Positions 22,019-33,505 are shown, counted from the first letter of the stretch. The stretch: DNA of 64,000 nucleotides from Morella rubra (GCA_003952965.2 CM025853.1:23941436-24005435); one strand, 5' to 3'. Program-made: numbers and translations. Notes: generated by a model from the sequence alone, not told the origin.

Positions 22019-22254
22019 TGTAGAAAGAATGCAAGTGGAAGAATTTGAGAGAATTCTGTGTATTTCAATGTATAGAATTGTACAAGAATATTTATAGGTA
22101 AAGGCCAAAGAATAAAATGAATGCAATAATTACATAATAATTACAAGATAGAAAGAATCAATTAGAATCATTTAATTTCTAAACTTAGGGATTATTCAAG
22201 AGTGATGCCCAAGTAATAAGATATATGAGAGATATATGGTAATATATCTCAACA
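22019..22254 (-). repeat. 5' LTR of the Copia element
   Basis: 236 bp. Same termini as 17161-17399 with scattered substitutions and short indels (for example a 2-bp and a 5-bp gap). The primer-binding site follows directly on its inner side. Confidence 0.9.
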
Positions 22255-22523
22255 ACAATGTCTAAATTTGTAGCAGGTTTACTCCATCAGACTGGTTACT
22301 TTATACATACAAATATATCGGAGACTATAATGAGGATTTCCATGATTTCTACTTTTTCTTTCCGCTTTTCTGATTTTCTTTTTCATCGTACAACAATGAA
22401 GGATAACCAGATTTCTTCTTCTCAAAATTATTAGCTTTTGGATGGTCATTATTTTGTCAAATTTGAAGCTACCTAGTACACAACCTCCTCACTAAATCAA
22501 CCAAAATTTACAGAAACTATACA

Positions 22524-23715
22524 CTATAAATTATCAAGCCCTGTTGAAGTTTGAAGTTGCTGAAGCTGATCTTGCTTTGGAACAACAGCACCAATAGGCT
22601 CATATGAGTCTCTCTCTTGTCTAGATTTCCAAATCAATCATGCTCCAAAAATTAAGAGTGCAAAATCCAGGGTTACTAAAACACCAACAGCTACTCCCCG
22701 GTATTTTTGCTGCCACCGTGTCCTGCAATGCTCCAGAGGATTCCAATTGTGAATATGAAAAGAAAATAAGGCAGGAAAAATTTGTTTCGAAACTAAACTG
22801 GTCAATAGGAAGCTGAAAGAATGAATAGTATTCGAGAATGATTGGCAAAATAATTCCAGATATTGACGACAATGAAAAAAAAAAGAGCAAGGAATAAAAC
22901 AAGACAACCTTATATATATTAGATTCCCTGCAAGACTTTTCTAGAAGAGTTCATGGTGAAGGAGCGAGTTTGAGGATATCATAAGGTCCAAGTTGCTTTT
23001 AAAGCATCTACCGCTTGTACGTTTTCCTAGATTTTGACTTGATAGAGTAAAGCTGCAAATGACTTACCCAAAAGAAAGGGAAAAAGTGGCAAATCTAGAA
23101 CGAGCTCTGAACCCCTTCCCTATGGGCTGTGTAATCTAGGCTCAAACTACCAAAACAACTGATATTGCATGTCATTCGAATGTAGGTACTGGAAGGGGGT
23201 TTGATTTAAACGTTCTAGTACAGTGACGAAAGTCCTAATCCCTGTGTTCCAAATCCTGAAATGCAGGAGCACTAAAATGAACTTTACATATAAAAAGGTT
23301 TGATCAAATATTCTGAACGACAAATACCAATGATGATACAGACACTCCCATATAGGAATCTGGGTCCAATGATAGTGGATTGGCATAAAGTCAAAAGACC
23401 ATTTATATAAGTGAAAGTATACAGCTTCATAGGAGGCTTGACATTCACTTCAATCAGCTGATAGCTTCCAAATTTCTTGGGAAGTTGCAAACGATGCTCC
23501 CTTGAGCGCTGAATTATGGTTTGTATACAAATAACTACACATTAGTTAAAGCACCAGAGATAGCTGATGGAGTGGCTCGAGTATAACAACTTCAGCATCA
23601 CGAGTAGCATTACCGTTGCTGTGTTATTAGATATGTAGTCAGCAGACTCATCTGGGAAGATAGCCCATTTAATAAGGGGAAAATTTGCCTTAAAAGTGAA
23701 GTCCACTAACTGAAC
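22524..23715 (-). pseudogene. Truncated aspartic protease copy (exons 10-12 only), copy A
   Basis: Matches the last three exons of the complete gene at 35315-41795. Exon 10 is 23715-23614. Exon 11 lies near 23500-23400. Exon 12 is 22722-22524. Disabling changes: the exon 11 acceptor reads ...TATACAA instead of ...TATACAG; exon 12 has an in-frame TGA at 22640-22638 where the intact gene has Trp in the transmembrane segment (GAW). Exons 1-9 with both catalytic aspartates are missing; homology stops at 23722, next to the hAT nest. It cannot encode a protease. Confidence 0.9.
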
Positions 23716-23747
23716 CTGAAATTAGGGTTGGGCAAATTACTTGATAC

Positions 23748-26700
23748 TAGGGCTGTTCAGTGCCACCGAAAAATTCCAGTGGCACCGGCACCGGCACCGG
23801 GTTGCCGATACCCGGCTTCACCGATGCCGGTGCCGGTTTAAGGTTTTTTACAAAACCCGGTGTCATTCCCGGGTTACCTAGCATCGAGTACAAGGTTTTT
23901 TTTTTTTTTTTTTTTTTTTAAACCAAAACGATGCGTTTAGTTTAAATCCCCTCCCCTATCATTTTGTTCACATACCCCCCCCCCCAAAACAAAGTGTCCC
24001 AATTGCCCCCCTGCGAGTCTGCGACCAGCGCCCCCAGCCCCCTGCGACTCTCTCTCTCTCTCTCTCTCTCCTGCCGACCACCACGCCTGCAGCTCCCATT
24101 TTGCTCCCATTTCCTTTGCCGAGTGCTATCTCTCTCAAGTGCAAGGATTGAGATTCGTTTAGGTATGTTAAAAATCAATGGATTTGTTAATTTTAATTTG
24201 TTCTATTGAAAATATTAGGATATATATTATTGCTGAATGTTTTCCCCATTGTTTGTTGTTTTTAGGGTTTGTAATTTAATAAATTTGGAAAGTTTAAGAA
24301 AACAAGAAAAATAATGTTTGTTTTTAGGGTTTTTAGGATTTGTTAATTTTAATTTGTTCTATTGAAAATATTAGGACATATATGAACGTTTTCCCCAATT
24401 GTTTGTTGTTTTTAGGGTTTGTCATTTAATAAATTTGGGAAGAGATTTGGATTATTTATGCAATTTCATAGTTTTTGGAATTTGTAATAGGGTGCTAAAT
24501 TTGGCCATGAGCTATTATTTGGATTAATAGTCTTATCCTTTAGATCACATTGTAAGTTAATGAATATTCTTTTGGACTAATCAACTGTACATGCTTCTGT
24601 AAGCTAGTTTGGGACAATAATTTTCCTTGGAATCATAGGCATATGGAATGCATGCAATGCCCTCCAACTCTAATAATCACATATCATTTGGAAAAGAATC
24701 TTTTAGGTGCTTGGATTAGACCCTTCTTATTTTTAATGGGTTGCTTAACAGCGTTGAGATTTTAAACATATTTCAAAGAGTCTTTGAACACTGCTAAACC
24801 CTCTGTTGTTAATTTGCAGATGGACACTCCACCACAATCACAGTCATCTATAGCCACATGTAGTAGTGTTACTGCTATGTCGCCCTCAGTATCGTGTCCG
24901 ACTGTTGGGTCCACTCCGGATTCTGAGACAGTAGGGTCAATGGGTGGAGGTGATGTAAGTGGACGACCACCACGCCTTGAACCCAAAAAAAGGAAAAACT
25001 CGAACCCTTCTGATGTATGGCTGCACTACACCAAGGTACCTAACTCTGATCCACCTAAAGCAAAATATAATTATTATAAAAAGATTTTATGGCTCATCAC
25101 AAGAATGGGACATCGGGGTTATGGCAACATCACAACATTTGTCCATATTTCAAGAGAAAGAAGGGGGTCAGTTAGATGTTGGGCAGATGTTTTTGACTCA
25201 CGATGCTGAGAAGTCAACGGGGTCTGATGTTGGAACGATAGGGGTGACACGTAAGTTTTGTGAGAAGACTATTAAAGATCTGATTGCTAGGATGATAATT
25301 ATCAATGAGATGCCTTTTATTGTAGTTCAGAAACATGGATTTAGGGATTTAATTCATTATCTAGAGCCTAGATTTAAAATGCCATCTAGGATAACAATTA
25401 TGAGGCTTTGCATGAAACTTTTTTTGAAGGAGAAGGAGAAGTTGAAGCATCTGATTTGAACGAATAGGTATAGAGTGTCTTTTACCACAAATACTTGGAC
25501 ATCGATTCAAAATTTTAATTATATGTGTGTGACTAGACACTTCATCGATCCTAATTGGACCTTGCAGAAGAGAATTTTGTCTTTTAGGAGGGTGCAAGAT
25601 CATAAGGGGGTTAGTATTGCTAAGGAAATAGAAGATTGTATGAATGACTGGGGAATACAAAAGATCCTTACAATAACAGTTGACAATGCCTCCTCTAATG
25701 ACACTGCCATTGACCATTTAAAGAGGAGGCAATTGCAAAAAGATACTCTAGATGTAGGGAGGATTGTTTGTGACCATGAATTCCTACACTTGAGATGTTG
25801 TGCACATATATTGAATTTGATTGTGTCTAAGGGGATGAAAGAGGTTGATAAGTCAATTGCTAAGGTTCGGAATATGATCAAGTATGTTAAATCATCACCC
25901 CAAAGGTTGGAAAAGTTTAAAGAATGTGTGCAAATTAAAGAGATTACATTTACTCAATTTTTGACTTTTGATGTTACCACTCGTTGGAACTCAACTTATT
26001 TGATGTTGGATGTGGCTTTGAAGTATCAATAGGAATTTGAGTTGATGTTGGATGAGGATGGGCATTTTATATTGTATTTGGGCGAAGAGGGGCATGGGAG
26101 GAGAGGATTAGGCCCCCACACTCGAGGATTGGGAGCACATCCGTCACTTTGTAAAATTCTTGAAGTTATTTATGAAGTAACAATAAGAATGTCGGGATCA
26201 AATGTGTCTACAGCTAATGTCTACTTAGAGGAGTCGGCTAAGATACATAGCCATTTGGACAAGTATTCTTCTAGTAATGAAACTTTGCTTAAAGAGATGG
26301 CATCCCGCATGAAAACGAAGTATGACAAGTATTGGGGTGATTTGATGATAGTGAATAGACTTTTATTTGTTGCAGCATTGCTTGATCCAAGAAACAAGAT
26401 GGTTGTACTGAATTATTGGTTTAAGAAAGTAATGGGAGAAGCGGAAGATGAAGTTATGGCATTAAATGTGAAGGGTACTTTAGAACGGTTGTTTACGGAA
26501 TATAACAATGGCAACTATGGTAGTGTCGGGGAGGTGGGTGACAGTGATAGTGTGACTATGGGAGATAATGAGGATTGGGATGAGTTTGATCTTGTAAGGG
26601 CTGCTAGCCAAATTTCAGACCCCAAATCTGAGGTGGAGAGATATTTATCAGAGTTAATTGAATCAAAGGCTCCTTCATTTAAAATTTTGCTTTGGTGGAA

Positions 26701-27549
26701 CGTTAACTCTCATAAGTATCCTATCCTTGCCCGCATAGCTCGTGACATGTTGGCAATTCCTATTACCACTGTACCTTTTGAGTCAGTATTTAGCACTGGA
26801 GGTCGGATATTGGATCCCTTTCGGAGTTCATTGGCCCCTAAAACTGTAGAATGTCTCATTTATGCTCAAAATTGGATGAGATGCGACCTTATTGTGGAGG
26901 AGGAGGAGGACATGACTTCTGATATGACAGAAGATCCACAAACTTATACGATTGACTCGGGTAATTTTATTTCTGCTTTTGTTAGTTTATTAGTTTGAAT
27001 AATATTTTTATTTTTATAAATTATAACTTGGTGTATTTAAATATATTGTGTAAAGTTACCCATCTTAGCGACGAAGATCGAGAAGTAGGGATTTGAAGGA
27101 GTTACCCATCTTTACAATGTTCTTACAGTTACTTCTCTAAGTTTATTATTTTGGATTTTATTGGTTGAGACTTTAGATTCTCATCTTGTTGTGATGTTGT
27201 CTAAGTTTATTGATTTTGGATTTTATTAGTTTGGACTTTAAATTCTCATCTTATCTTTTAAGATGATCTTTAATTTTATTGATTTTGGATTTCATTAGTT
27301 TAGATTTTAATGATATGTGATTAATGGACCAAAAAAAGAAAGAAAAAAAATACATTGGGCCAAGTGCGTAAAATGCTAAAAAAATGGCCCAATATGAATG
27401 TAGGATAACCAAAAACCGCCACCACTAAGGGCCAGTTTTTGCCCTTAACGGTGTAGGTGTAAGTGGCAATTATTTAAAAACTGGCCTATCCGGTGTAGGT
27501 GCCGGATTTTGGCCAAAACCAACACCTACACCGGGGTTGAACAGCCCTA
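23748..27549 (+). mobile_element. hAT element with RICESLEEPER-like transposase (3.8 kb)
   Basis: Perfect 12-bp terminal inverted repeats TAGGGCTGTTCA (23748-23759) / TGAACAGCCCTA (27538-27549). The 8-bp target duplication CTTGATAC / CTCGATAC (23740-23747, 27550-27557) has one mismatch. Subterminal CGGCACCGGCACCGG-type repeats lie at 23780-23880, with related GGTGTAGGTGCCGG words at 27440-27530. A T-run, a C-run and a CT microsatellite (23900-24070) form the leader. The transposase reading direction is plus. Confidence 0.9.
24784..26998 (+). pseudogene. hAT transposase (zinc finger BED / RICESLEEPER-like), multiply broken
   Basis: N-terminal part with a Ser/Thr-rich leader and a BED finger start whose two cysteines are now tyrosines (KAKYNYYKK). 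A frameshift follows within the finger (KDFMAHHKNGTSGLWQH in another frame). The next block contains PFIVVQKHGFRDLIHYLEPR, then a TGA near 25459. The central RNase H-like block (SFTTNTWTSIQNFNYMCVT...TVDNASSND...RCCAHILNLIV, then TRWNSTYLML) ends with a TAG near 26032. The C-terminal frame 26042-26998 has the hAT dimerisation region (LLWWNVNSHKYPILARIARD, then VPFESVFSTGGRILD). It is long and recognisable but cannot be translated as one protein. Confidence 0.9.
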
Positions 27550-28300
27550 CTCGATACCCAACAACCCGACCCGTTCGAGGTGGGTTGACCCGAGTTCGGG
27601 TTTATTTCTTTAGAATTTTAGCTTTTCGGGTTCGGGTATGCCAGATAAACCCGAATAAAACCCGACCCTGACCCATATATTTAAAAACATGCAAAAATCC
27701 CTTTTATACCCTTAGCAAAATGGTGTGTTTCGCTAAGGGTTAAATTCCCCTTGCGACACCCCTATCCCACTGTCGATTCCCTCAGACTCACCCCTCTCTC
27801 TATCTCTCTCATTATCTCTTCGTCTCCTCTCTCACTCTCTCTCCATCTATCTCACTCTCTCTGCTGACCAGCAACTCACGACTGCTCTGCCCTAGCTCTC
27901 TCTCCGTCCTCCTTCTCCGATTCCCCACCTGCTCACCTCACCTCACAGCCTCACTCTCTTGAATCCTTGATCATCTGCCGTTGTCTTAGCCGCCAGCCGC
28001 CAAACTCACTCTCTCGAATCCTCGATCAACAGTTAAGAGGTTTGCATCTTACTTGTTCTGAGTCTGTCTAGTTCTGGTTAGCCTCTTTCATATAGGATTA
28101 CAGGATCTTTTATGTATAAATCTTATAGACTTGAAAATTTACTAAAAAGATCTCACAAACTTGTGACACACATTGTGGTGTGTCTCTTTCCAGTAACTCA
28201 AACCTGCCCCGAACCCGGTCTGCGGGACTGGCTTGGGGCTCCACCCCATTCGGGGTCGGGTTCGACTCAAAATTTTCGGCCCGAATGGGGTATCAAGAAC

Positions 28301-29189
28301 CTTTTCTCCAAAATTCCTTCTCTTCTTGCTTCTTAATTCCTCTTTTTCTTCCTCTAGCTCTCTCTCTAACTCACTATTTCTCTCTAAAAGACCTCTCTTG
28401 GCTGGATCACCTCTCTATTTATGCTACCTTAAACCATGGTTAGTGTACTAGGGTTAAATCTAGGTCTCTAGGGTTAATCTAGACTAGGTATGATTATGTT
28501 TATGACTATATGCAAGGAATTGATGGAGATTGGGGGACATGGGTGGCAGCCAATGAGATTTGGCCACATAATTATATGGTTTTGGATACCTAATGATGAA
28601 TCATCATTCAAAAAATTCCTACTGGCATTAAACAAGGGGCTTGCCAGTTTTGTGTGACAATAGGGGTGGGCTGGGCTTTGGAATTGGGTTGGGCCGAATG
28701 GGGGCTTTGGAGAGGCCCAATAGGCTTTAATTACAAGCCTTTATGTAATAAAATCTAATTTCTAGGCCCACTTAGGTTAATTAAATAAAATAGTTTCTAA
28801 AATTAATTCTAAGGTGCACAGTTAGGTTAGGGAATCTCCTATAGACTTAGTAATTAAGAAAATAAAATAATCATAGGCAAAAAGTTTGAAAAAAAATAGG
28901 TTTAAAAAGGTTACATAGGGAAAAACAATGAAATAATGGCATTTTCTAATTTTTAAATGCAAAAAGTCTCTATTTAGTACTTTTAAAATACTAGAGGAGT
29001 AAAATATATTATTAAGTTGAAGAGTCTGAAAGAAAATGAAAGAAGAAATTTTTCTAGTATTTTTCGGCATTTATTAGCTATTTTTAGGGATTTTTTCTAC
29101 CTTTTAAACTAATAAAAGCAATTCATCCAAAAATAATAAATTAATATTATTTTATAATTTAATTACCTATTTTAAGAAAATTAATGAAG
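28301..29189. other. Intergenic, nothing recognisable
   Basis: AT-rich DNA with a few GGGCTTTGG / GGGCCCAAT words (28660-28740) that recall hAT subterminal repeats. No supported gene or complete element. Confidence 0.4.
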
Positions 29190-29424
29190 TTATAAAAGTC
29201 GAGGTGTCATACATCTGTCTGCAGAGGTGTAGATATTGGCAAGAAGTGTATGAATATTCAAATCAATTGACTCAATTTTCACTAGCCGTTTACCTATCCG
29301 TTCACCCATCTCAATATCGCTATGGACTCTACAAGCATTAAGCAAAGAACTATAAAGTGGAACTAGAATCACATTATTTTCTTTAGGGACTTTCTCTATC
29401 AATTCCTCGGCCTCTTCCAACTTT
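29190..29424 (-). pseudogene. Pentatricopeptide repeat (PPR) protein relic
   Basis: Minus-strand translation EEAEELIEKVPKENNVILVP, then LYSSLLNACRVHSDIEMGER, then LANIYTSADR. This matches the last PPR and E-motif region of PLS-class PPR proteins (...LLSACRVHGDIELGER...LLSNIYASAGRW). Only about 75 residues remain; no DYW domain or upstream repeats are visible nearby. A transferred or decayed gene fragment. Confidence 0.75.
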
Positions 29425-29860
29425 CTTTAGGGGCTTTCATTAGTTTTATGGGTGGCATTTGGTTTGGATTTCAAATATATTTTGAAATGAGTTTTGAAAC
29501 GAGCCTATGTAATGGGTTCGAATTGTTTGCACCATAACGGTAAGAGGTGTGGTCGCACATAAATTGTAGTGGTCTGACCAGTACAACTGTGGAGGCCAAA
29601 AAGGGAGGTCTGATGCGCGCCTGACCGGCTCAGCCAAAAGACGAGCTGAATTGACGATAGATAGGCCTCATTAAATGATGCGGCGACCTATCTATCGTCG
29701 GATTTGAGAGATTAAATCCAAACAGTGAATCTAGATATGTCTGGACCCGCACGGTTTGGACTCAATTTAAGCCCCACACATTGTACATTACACTTCACCT
29801 ATCTAGGCTCGCTACCTTCGAGAGAATACAGCTTCTCTAATTTGTACAAGTAACGTTTTC
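29425..29860. other. Intergenic spacer before duplication copy B
   Basis: No gene seen. Holds a short foldback around 29655-29700: GACGATAGATAGG and its complement CCTATCTATCGTC about 25 bp apart. The spacer ends at the GGAAGTTATTAGC duplication boundary. Confidence 0.4.
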
Positions 29861-30008
29861 AGGAAGTTATTAGCATTGTACAAATCATTTGAACTTCATC
29901 GGCAAAAATCAAAGCTACTCTCGTGGATTTGCCCAGAAGAATAACAGAGAAAAATATGACACTGAGCAGGTATAAATGGACGAGGACTGGGCTGGGCGAG
30001 ACAGCCTG

Positions 30009-30244
30009 CCCATTCTTGGGGGCCTTTTCTTTGTGACAATATTCTTGGAGCGCCGGGAGATTTTCTACTACGACGTCTTGAGGCTGATGCCAAAAGCTAT
30101 GGCCTCCTCAAAATTGTTACTCCTCCGTTTGTACAGGGGACCATACCCTTCTTGAATCAATTCAGAAGCATGTTGCCCACGGCCCCACACGTTATTACGG
30201 AGAGGGAAATCTTCAGACTGATCATACCCTGGACAGTCCCCAAC
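30009..30244 (+). pseudogene. Unidentified conserved coding relic, copy B
   Basis: Stop-free for about 78 codons. It reads WGPFLCDNILGAPGDFLLRR, then EADAKSYGLLKIVTPPF, VQGTIPFLNQFRSMLPT and a segment ending IIPWTVPN before a TAG. It matches the copy A relic with in-frame indels. No start codon or splice sites can be assigned with confidence. It is probably one exon of a lost gene; its identity is unknown to me. Confidence 0.25.
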
Positions 30245-31127
30245 TAGGTTTCATTAGGTAAAACCCAATTGGTCCCACATGATTGTTGGCAACTCTCTTT
30301 GGCAGAACCGGTGATAGCTATAGCCAAATTTGCTTCTGCTATGGTGTGGTACCTCCGATTACTTGTTAGGGCATTTTTGGGTAAGCTAGTCTCTAGTGGA
30401 ACATATCTTGAATGGAAATTTAAACCAGCTCAGCCCTAGTGAGTGAATGCGAATAAAACGCAAAGAAAATCGGAATAGATCTATATGGGGCCGTTTCTGG
30501 TATCAAGCATGGAAGCTTCATTGCAGCCAATGCTTGTGTGAGCTGGCTGAGTTTTCTGTTTCCTAGTAGCCTCTTCAGCTTGCAAGCAACTCAAAACCAA
30601 TAGATTTTCATAGCGTAGGTTGTAAAACTAAAACTAATAGGTTCATTAAGGCTCAGGACTAACTGGGATTGGTTCTACTCACAGACATTATTACATGCAC
30701 TTAGAGTTCATGGCCTCTTAACTATAGGACAGCTTGGTCATCTGAGATCAATACCATAGAACTATCAGTATTCACAATTTCACAGTTGTATCTTTCTGTT
30801 TCAACCAGTAAACAGCTATCTCATAGTGGACCATCATCTGTTAAAGGGCTATTTTGAGTTGACCAGTATTAAAAGTTCTTCTTGTCCCTTAAAGCGTGAG
30901 GGACTTGGATAGATTGCCCATTTGCTGCAGTACCATTCTTTGCGCTGCGTGTCATTTAGTTTGAGTACACAAACTCCAGTTAAATTATGAACCTCGACCT
31001 CACACGAAATCCAGTTAAGATCCTAGCCTTGCCAACTGAGCGAGACAAGTGGACTTATTAGTTCCTATCTGTTTTATTTTTTCCCTTCGAAGACACTTGG
31101 CCAATGGATCAGCCTACTGTTTTTTTT

Positions 31128-31488
31128 TTCGGATAAATATATTTTTCACCCAACTATCATAAATTTTGTACTTTATACTATAAACTATTACTTTTGGAAA
31201 ATTGCACCCTCTAACTGCTAATCTTAGACACTTTGAAAAAATTGTCAAATTTTTAGATACTTTGACACCCTCTATTTGATAATAATAGCCCAAAAATTTA
31301 ATAAATTAACAACAATATCTTCCATATATGTAAAGTGAGTGAAAGACATTATCATCATTTCAGTCTCAAAATTTGACAGAGGGTGCAAAGTATTTAAGAT
31401 TAATAGTTAGAGAGTGCAATATCTCAAAAATAGTAGTTTATAGTACAAAGTGTAAAAGTACTTTATGGGTGAAAAATACATTTTCTCT
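31128..31488. mobile_element. MULE-type MITE, copy B
   Basis: Partner of the 13241-13598 MITE at the orthologous position of the duplication. It starts with ATATATTTTTCACCCAAC and ends GGGTGAAAAATACATTTTC, with an internal inverted arrangement of TGCACCC / GGGTGCA words. Confidence 0.6.
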
Positions 31489-32921
31489 TATTTTTTTAGT
31501 AAATAGAATATTATGAGTTCGAGTCTTCAATTGGAAGTAAAAAGGGATAGAGAAAAAGAAAAACAAAGGGCGACACTATATTCTATTTGAGTTGACATTA
31601 CAACACAAAATGCAAGGGGGAAGGTACCTCAGGCTCTTCCTCTTCTAGGCTAGCTAAAGCCAACAGTATTTTTAGTATTTGGTATTAAATAATAGTTTCT
31701 TCCCTTCGTAATGGACTGAATAAAATATTGTGTTACTGTAATTTTGAAACGTCTTGAACATTTTAAAGACAAAATACACTGCTATGAAGGAAGCAGTACC
31801 AATTTACCCATCAAATTTTCCAAAATCGAGGAGAGCTTACAAGCTTCCAGGAAGGTGCACCACAGCAAAAAAGGCCGGATGGATGGATACATTGATCCGG
31901 CACACTTTATTTCGCAAAAAGAAAAGAAGGGGACCGACAATGCTTCTTTTCCGCACCGCGCGCGTTCATGCAAAAAGAGCCACCCGGCTGGTCTCCTCCT
32001 TAGTAAACTCCAGAGTATTCTTAAACCAAATCGAAGGATTACCGGATCAGCAAATCATAAGTGCCGATCGCGAGGTTTGATCAGGTCCGGACACATATGC
32101 AATCAATTACCCAGACTTGGGAGAGCCTTTTCCAGTACTTGTGCTTCTTTATTAGGTTCTGCCAGATGGAACCCACTCAACGAATGCACGGTGGTCATTG
32201 CGACAAATGCTTTTGTGCAGTGCGCAGCGTAATGAAACTCATCCCTTGAGCTGTTCAGCATGCTTTTTACTCAATCGAAAGCTTTGGATACCGTGGAAGC
32301 AAGGCATAGATGATAGATGTGACACTGCAAGCATCGTATGTGAAAAATAATGCTCATGTTGGGTTCCTTTGCCTTTTCGAAAGAAAGGGTAAAGAGGGAG
32401 GAGATCAGAGTTGGTATCCGATTATAAATTACAAGTGGCGGAATTGAGCCTCCATTCTTAGCTTTTAGATGAAAAATAACAAGTAAAGTGCCAATATTTC
32501 CTTTTTCTAGTCAAATGGAATAACAAAAACCTCAATGAATTGCCCGTTAAAGGTCTTAGAAACTTTTACCAGGACATAAATGTAGAAGGTCTTAGAAAAT
32601 TCTAACAACCTTCGGCATTCGAGTAGGACAAACTTGAGCTTGGTGATGAACCCTCGTTTCACTTGTGCAGAGCACATATTAATTAACAAGGACAAATAAA
32701 CGGATGCCAAATCAGCAAATGAGGTCACAGCATTTATGTTAAGTAACGAGAAGTCCTTCTTGGATTGGCCCTTCATGTTCTTTATGGGACTGACCTGGTA
32801 CAGGTTCTAAAGCAAACAACATTTGACAGGGTGTGTGATCCGCTAGTTGATCATATCTTCATATTATTTATTTTGCGCCATAACACTTTCCTGACATCTC
32901 AACTACTCCTTATTTTCTCAC

Positions 32922-32929
32922 TATAAATA
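32922..32929 (+). promoter_or_regulatory. TATA box of snakin B
   Basis: TATAAATA, a slightly better consensus than in copy A, about 150 bp upstream of the ATG at 33072. It is followed by the shared leader with CATACATACACTC. Confidence 0.55.
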
Positions 32930-33071
32930 CCCACTGCACCCAATTCATTGTCTCCACCACCTCACATACATACACTCTTTAGCTGAAGTAAATCAGGGTC
33001 TCTTCTACTCATATCTTCCCCTTGCTCCCTGCTTTCTGTCGCTATACATTTTCTTAAAACAGTCAGAAAAA

Positions 33072-33505
33072 ATGAAGCCCGTCTTTTCAACCTTCCTGCT
33101 CGTGTGTCTTGTCCTTAGCGCCTCTTTCTTTGAGGCAACAATGGCTGGTTCAAGTAAGATTAATCTATCAACTTGATCTCCACCTTCTTTATACTCTTTC
33201 TGTCCTAGAAGCTGTGAAAAGATTTCTCACACGTACGTTTGGCTTCATTTAATTTGTAGTTATGATGTTCTAATTTACTTCCGTTCTGTGATTTGTTTGA
33301 ATGCGGGAATAATCAAGGCTTCGACTGTGACTCAAAGTGCAAGGTGAGGTGCTCAAAGGCAGGAGTGAAGGACAGGTGCTTGAAGTACTGCGGTATTTGC
33401 TGTGAGAAGTGCAAGTGCGTGCCATCTGGGACTTATGGAAACAAGCACGAGTGCCCTTGCTACAAGGACTACAAGAACTCTAAGGGCAAGGCCAAGTGCC
33501 CTTGA
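33072..33505 (+). CDS. Snakin/GASA cysteine-rich peptide, copy B (two exons)
   Basis: Exons 33072-33153 and 33318-33505 with a 164 bp phase-1 intron give an 89-aa secreted peptide. It has a signal peptide (~25 aa), then the 12-cysteine GASA domain with the conserved [11 protein letters not shown] segment and C-terminal KAKCP. Most snakin-1 proteins begin the domain xFCDSKC; here the order is FDCDSKC, with an extra Asp, in both copies. The frame is open, splice sites are canonical and the promoter TATA is intact. It is therefore likely expressed and probably the ancestral locus, because the neighbouring protease is complete. It is convergent with the protease gene, 1.8 kb apart. Possible poly(A) signal AATAAA at 33605-33610. 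Confidence 0.92.

Larger units (their letters stand above)
17161..22254 (-). mobile_element. Ty1/Copia LTR retrotransposon (5.1 kb), decayed
   Basis: Complete structure on the minus strand: 5' LTR 22019-22254, primer-binding site TGGTATTAGAGCCA (22018-22005, initiator-Met-tRNA type with one mismatch), gag-pol relics, polypurine tract AAAGGGGGA, and 3' LTR 17161-17399. The 5-bp target duplication ACAAT occurs at 17156-17160 and 22255-22259. Copy B has the empty site near 35040-35050. The short LTRs resemble Ale/Retrofit-type Copia elements (inference). The LTRs differ at roughly 20 positions plus several indels by eye, so the insertion is not recent. Confidence 0.92.
12043..23722. repeat. Segmental duplication, copy A
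   Basis: From GGAAGTTATTAGCATTGT at 12043 to the intron-9 side of aspartic protease exon 10 at 23722, the sequence aligns collinearly with 29861-37090. Copy A carries a 5.1 kb Copia insertion (17161-22254) that copy B lacks. It lacks two stretches present in B (about 29915-30010 and 35648-36198). Its left end abuts the CACTA-like terminus and its right end abuts the hAT nest. Non-coding stretches inside (12300-13240, 13600-15020, 15700-17155, 22255-22520) show no further genes. Confidence 0.9.
23723..28300. mobile_element. Outer hAT-like element, truncated, interrupted by the inner hAT
   Basis: The sequence TAGGGTTGGGCAAATTAC starts at 23723, directly at the duplication breakpoint. After the inner hAT (23748-27549) the text resumes CTCGATACCCAACAACCCGACCC, with many CCCGACCC / GGGTTCGGG words, then a CT-rich leader (27780-27870). 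This is the same architecture as the inner hAT's 5' end, so I infer a second hAT-type element split by the first. Its other terminus is not found and the right limit is approximate. No transposase remains in this part. Confidence 0.4.

Noticed and set aside
31744-32232. 162-codon plus-strand frame upstream of snakin B
   Set aside because: Not conserved in frame in copy A, no recognisable content, lies in the snakin upstream region; treated as chance.
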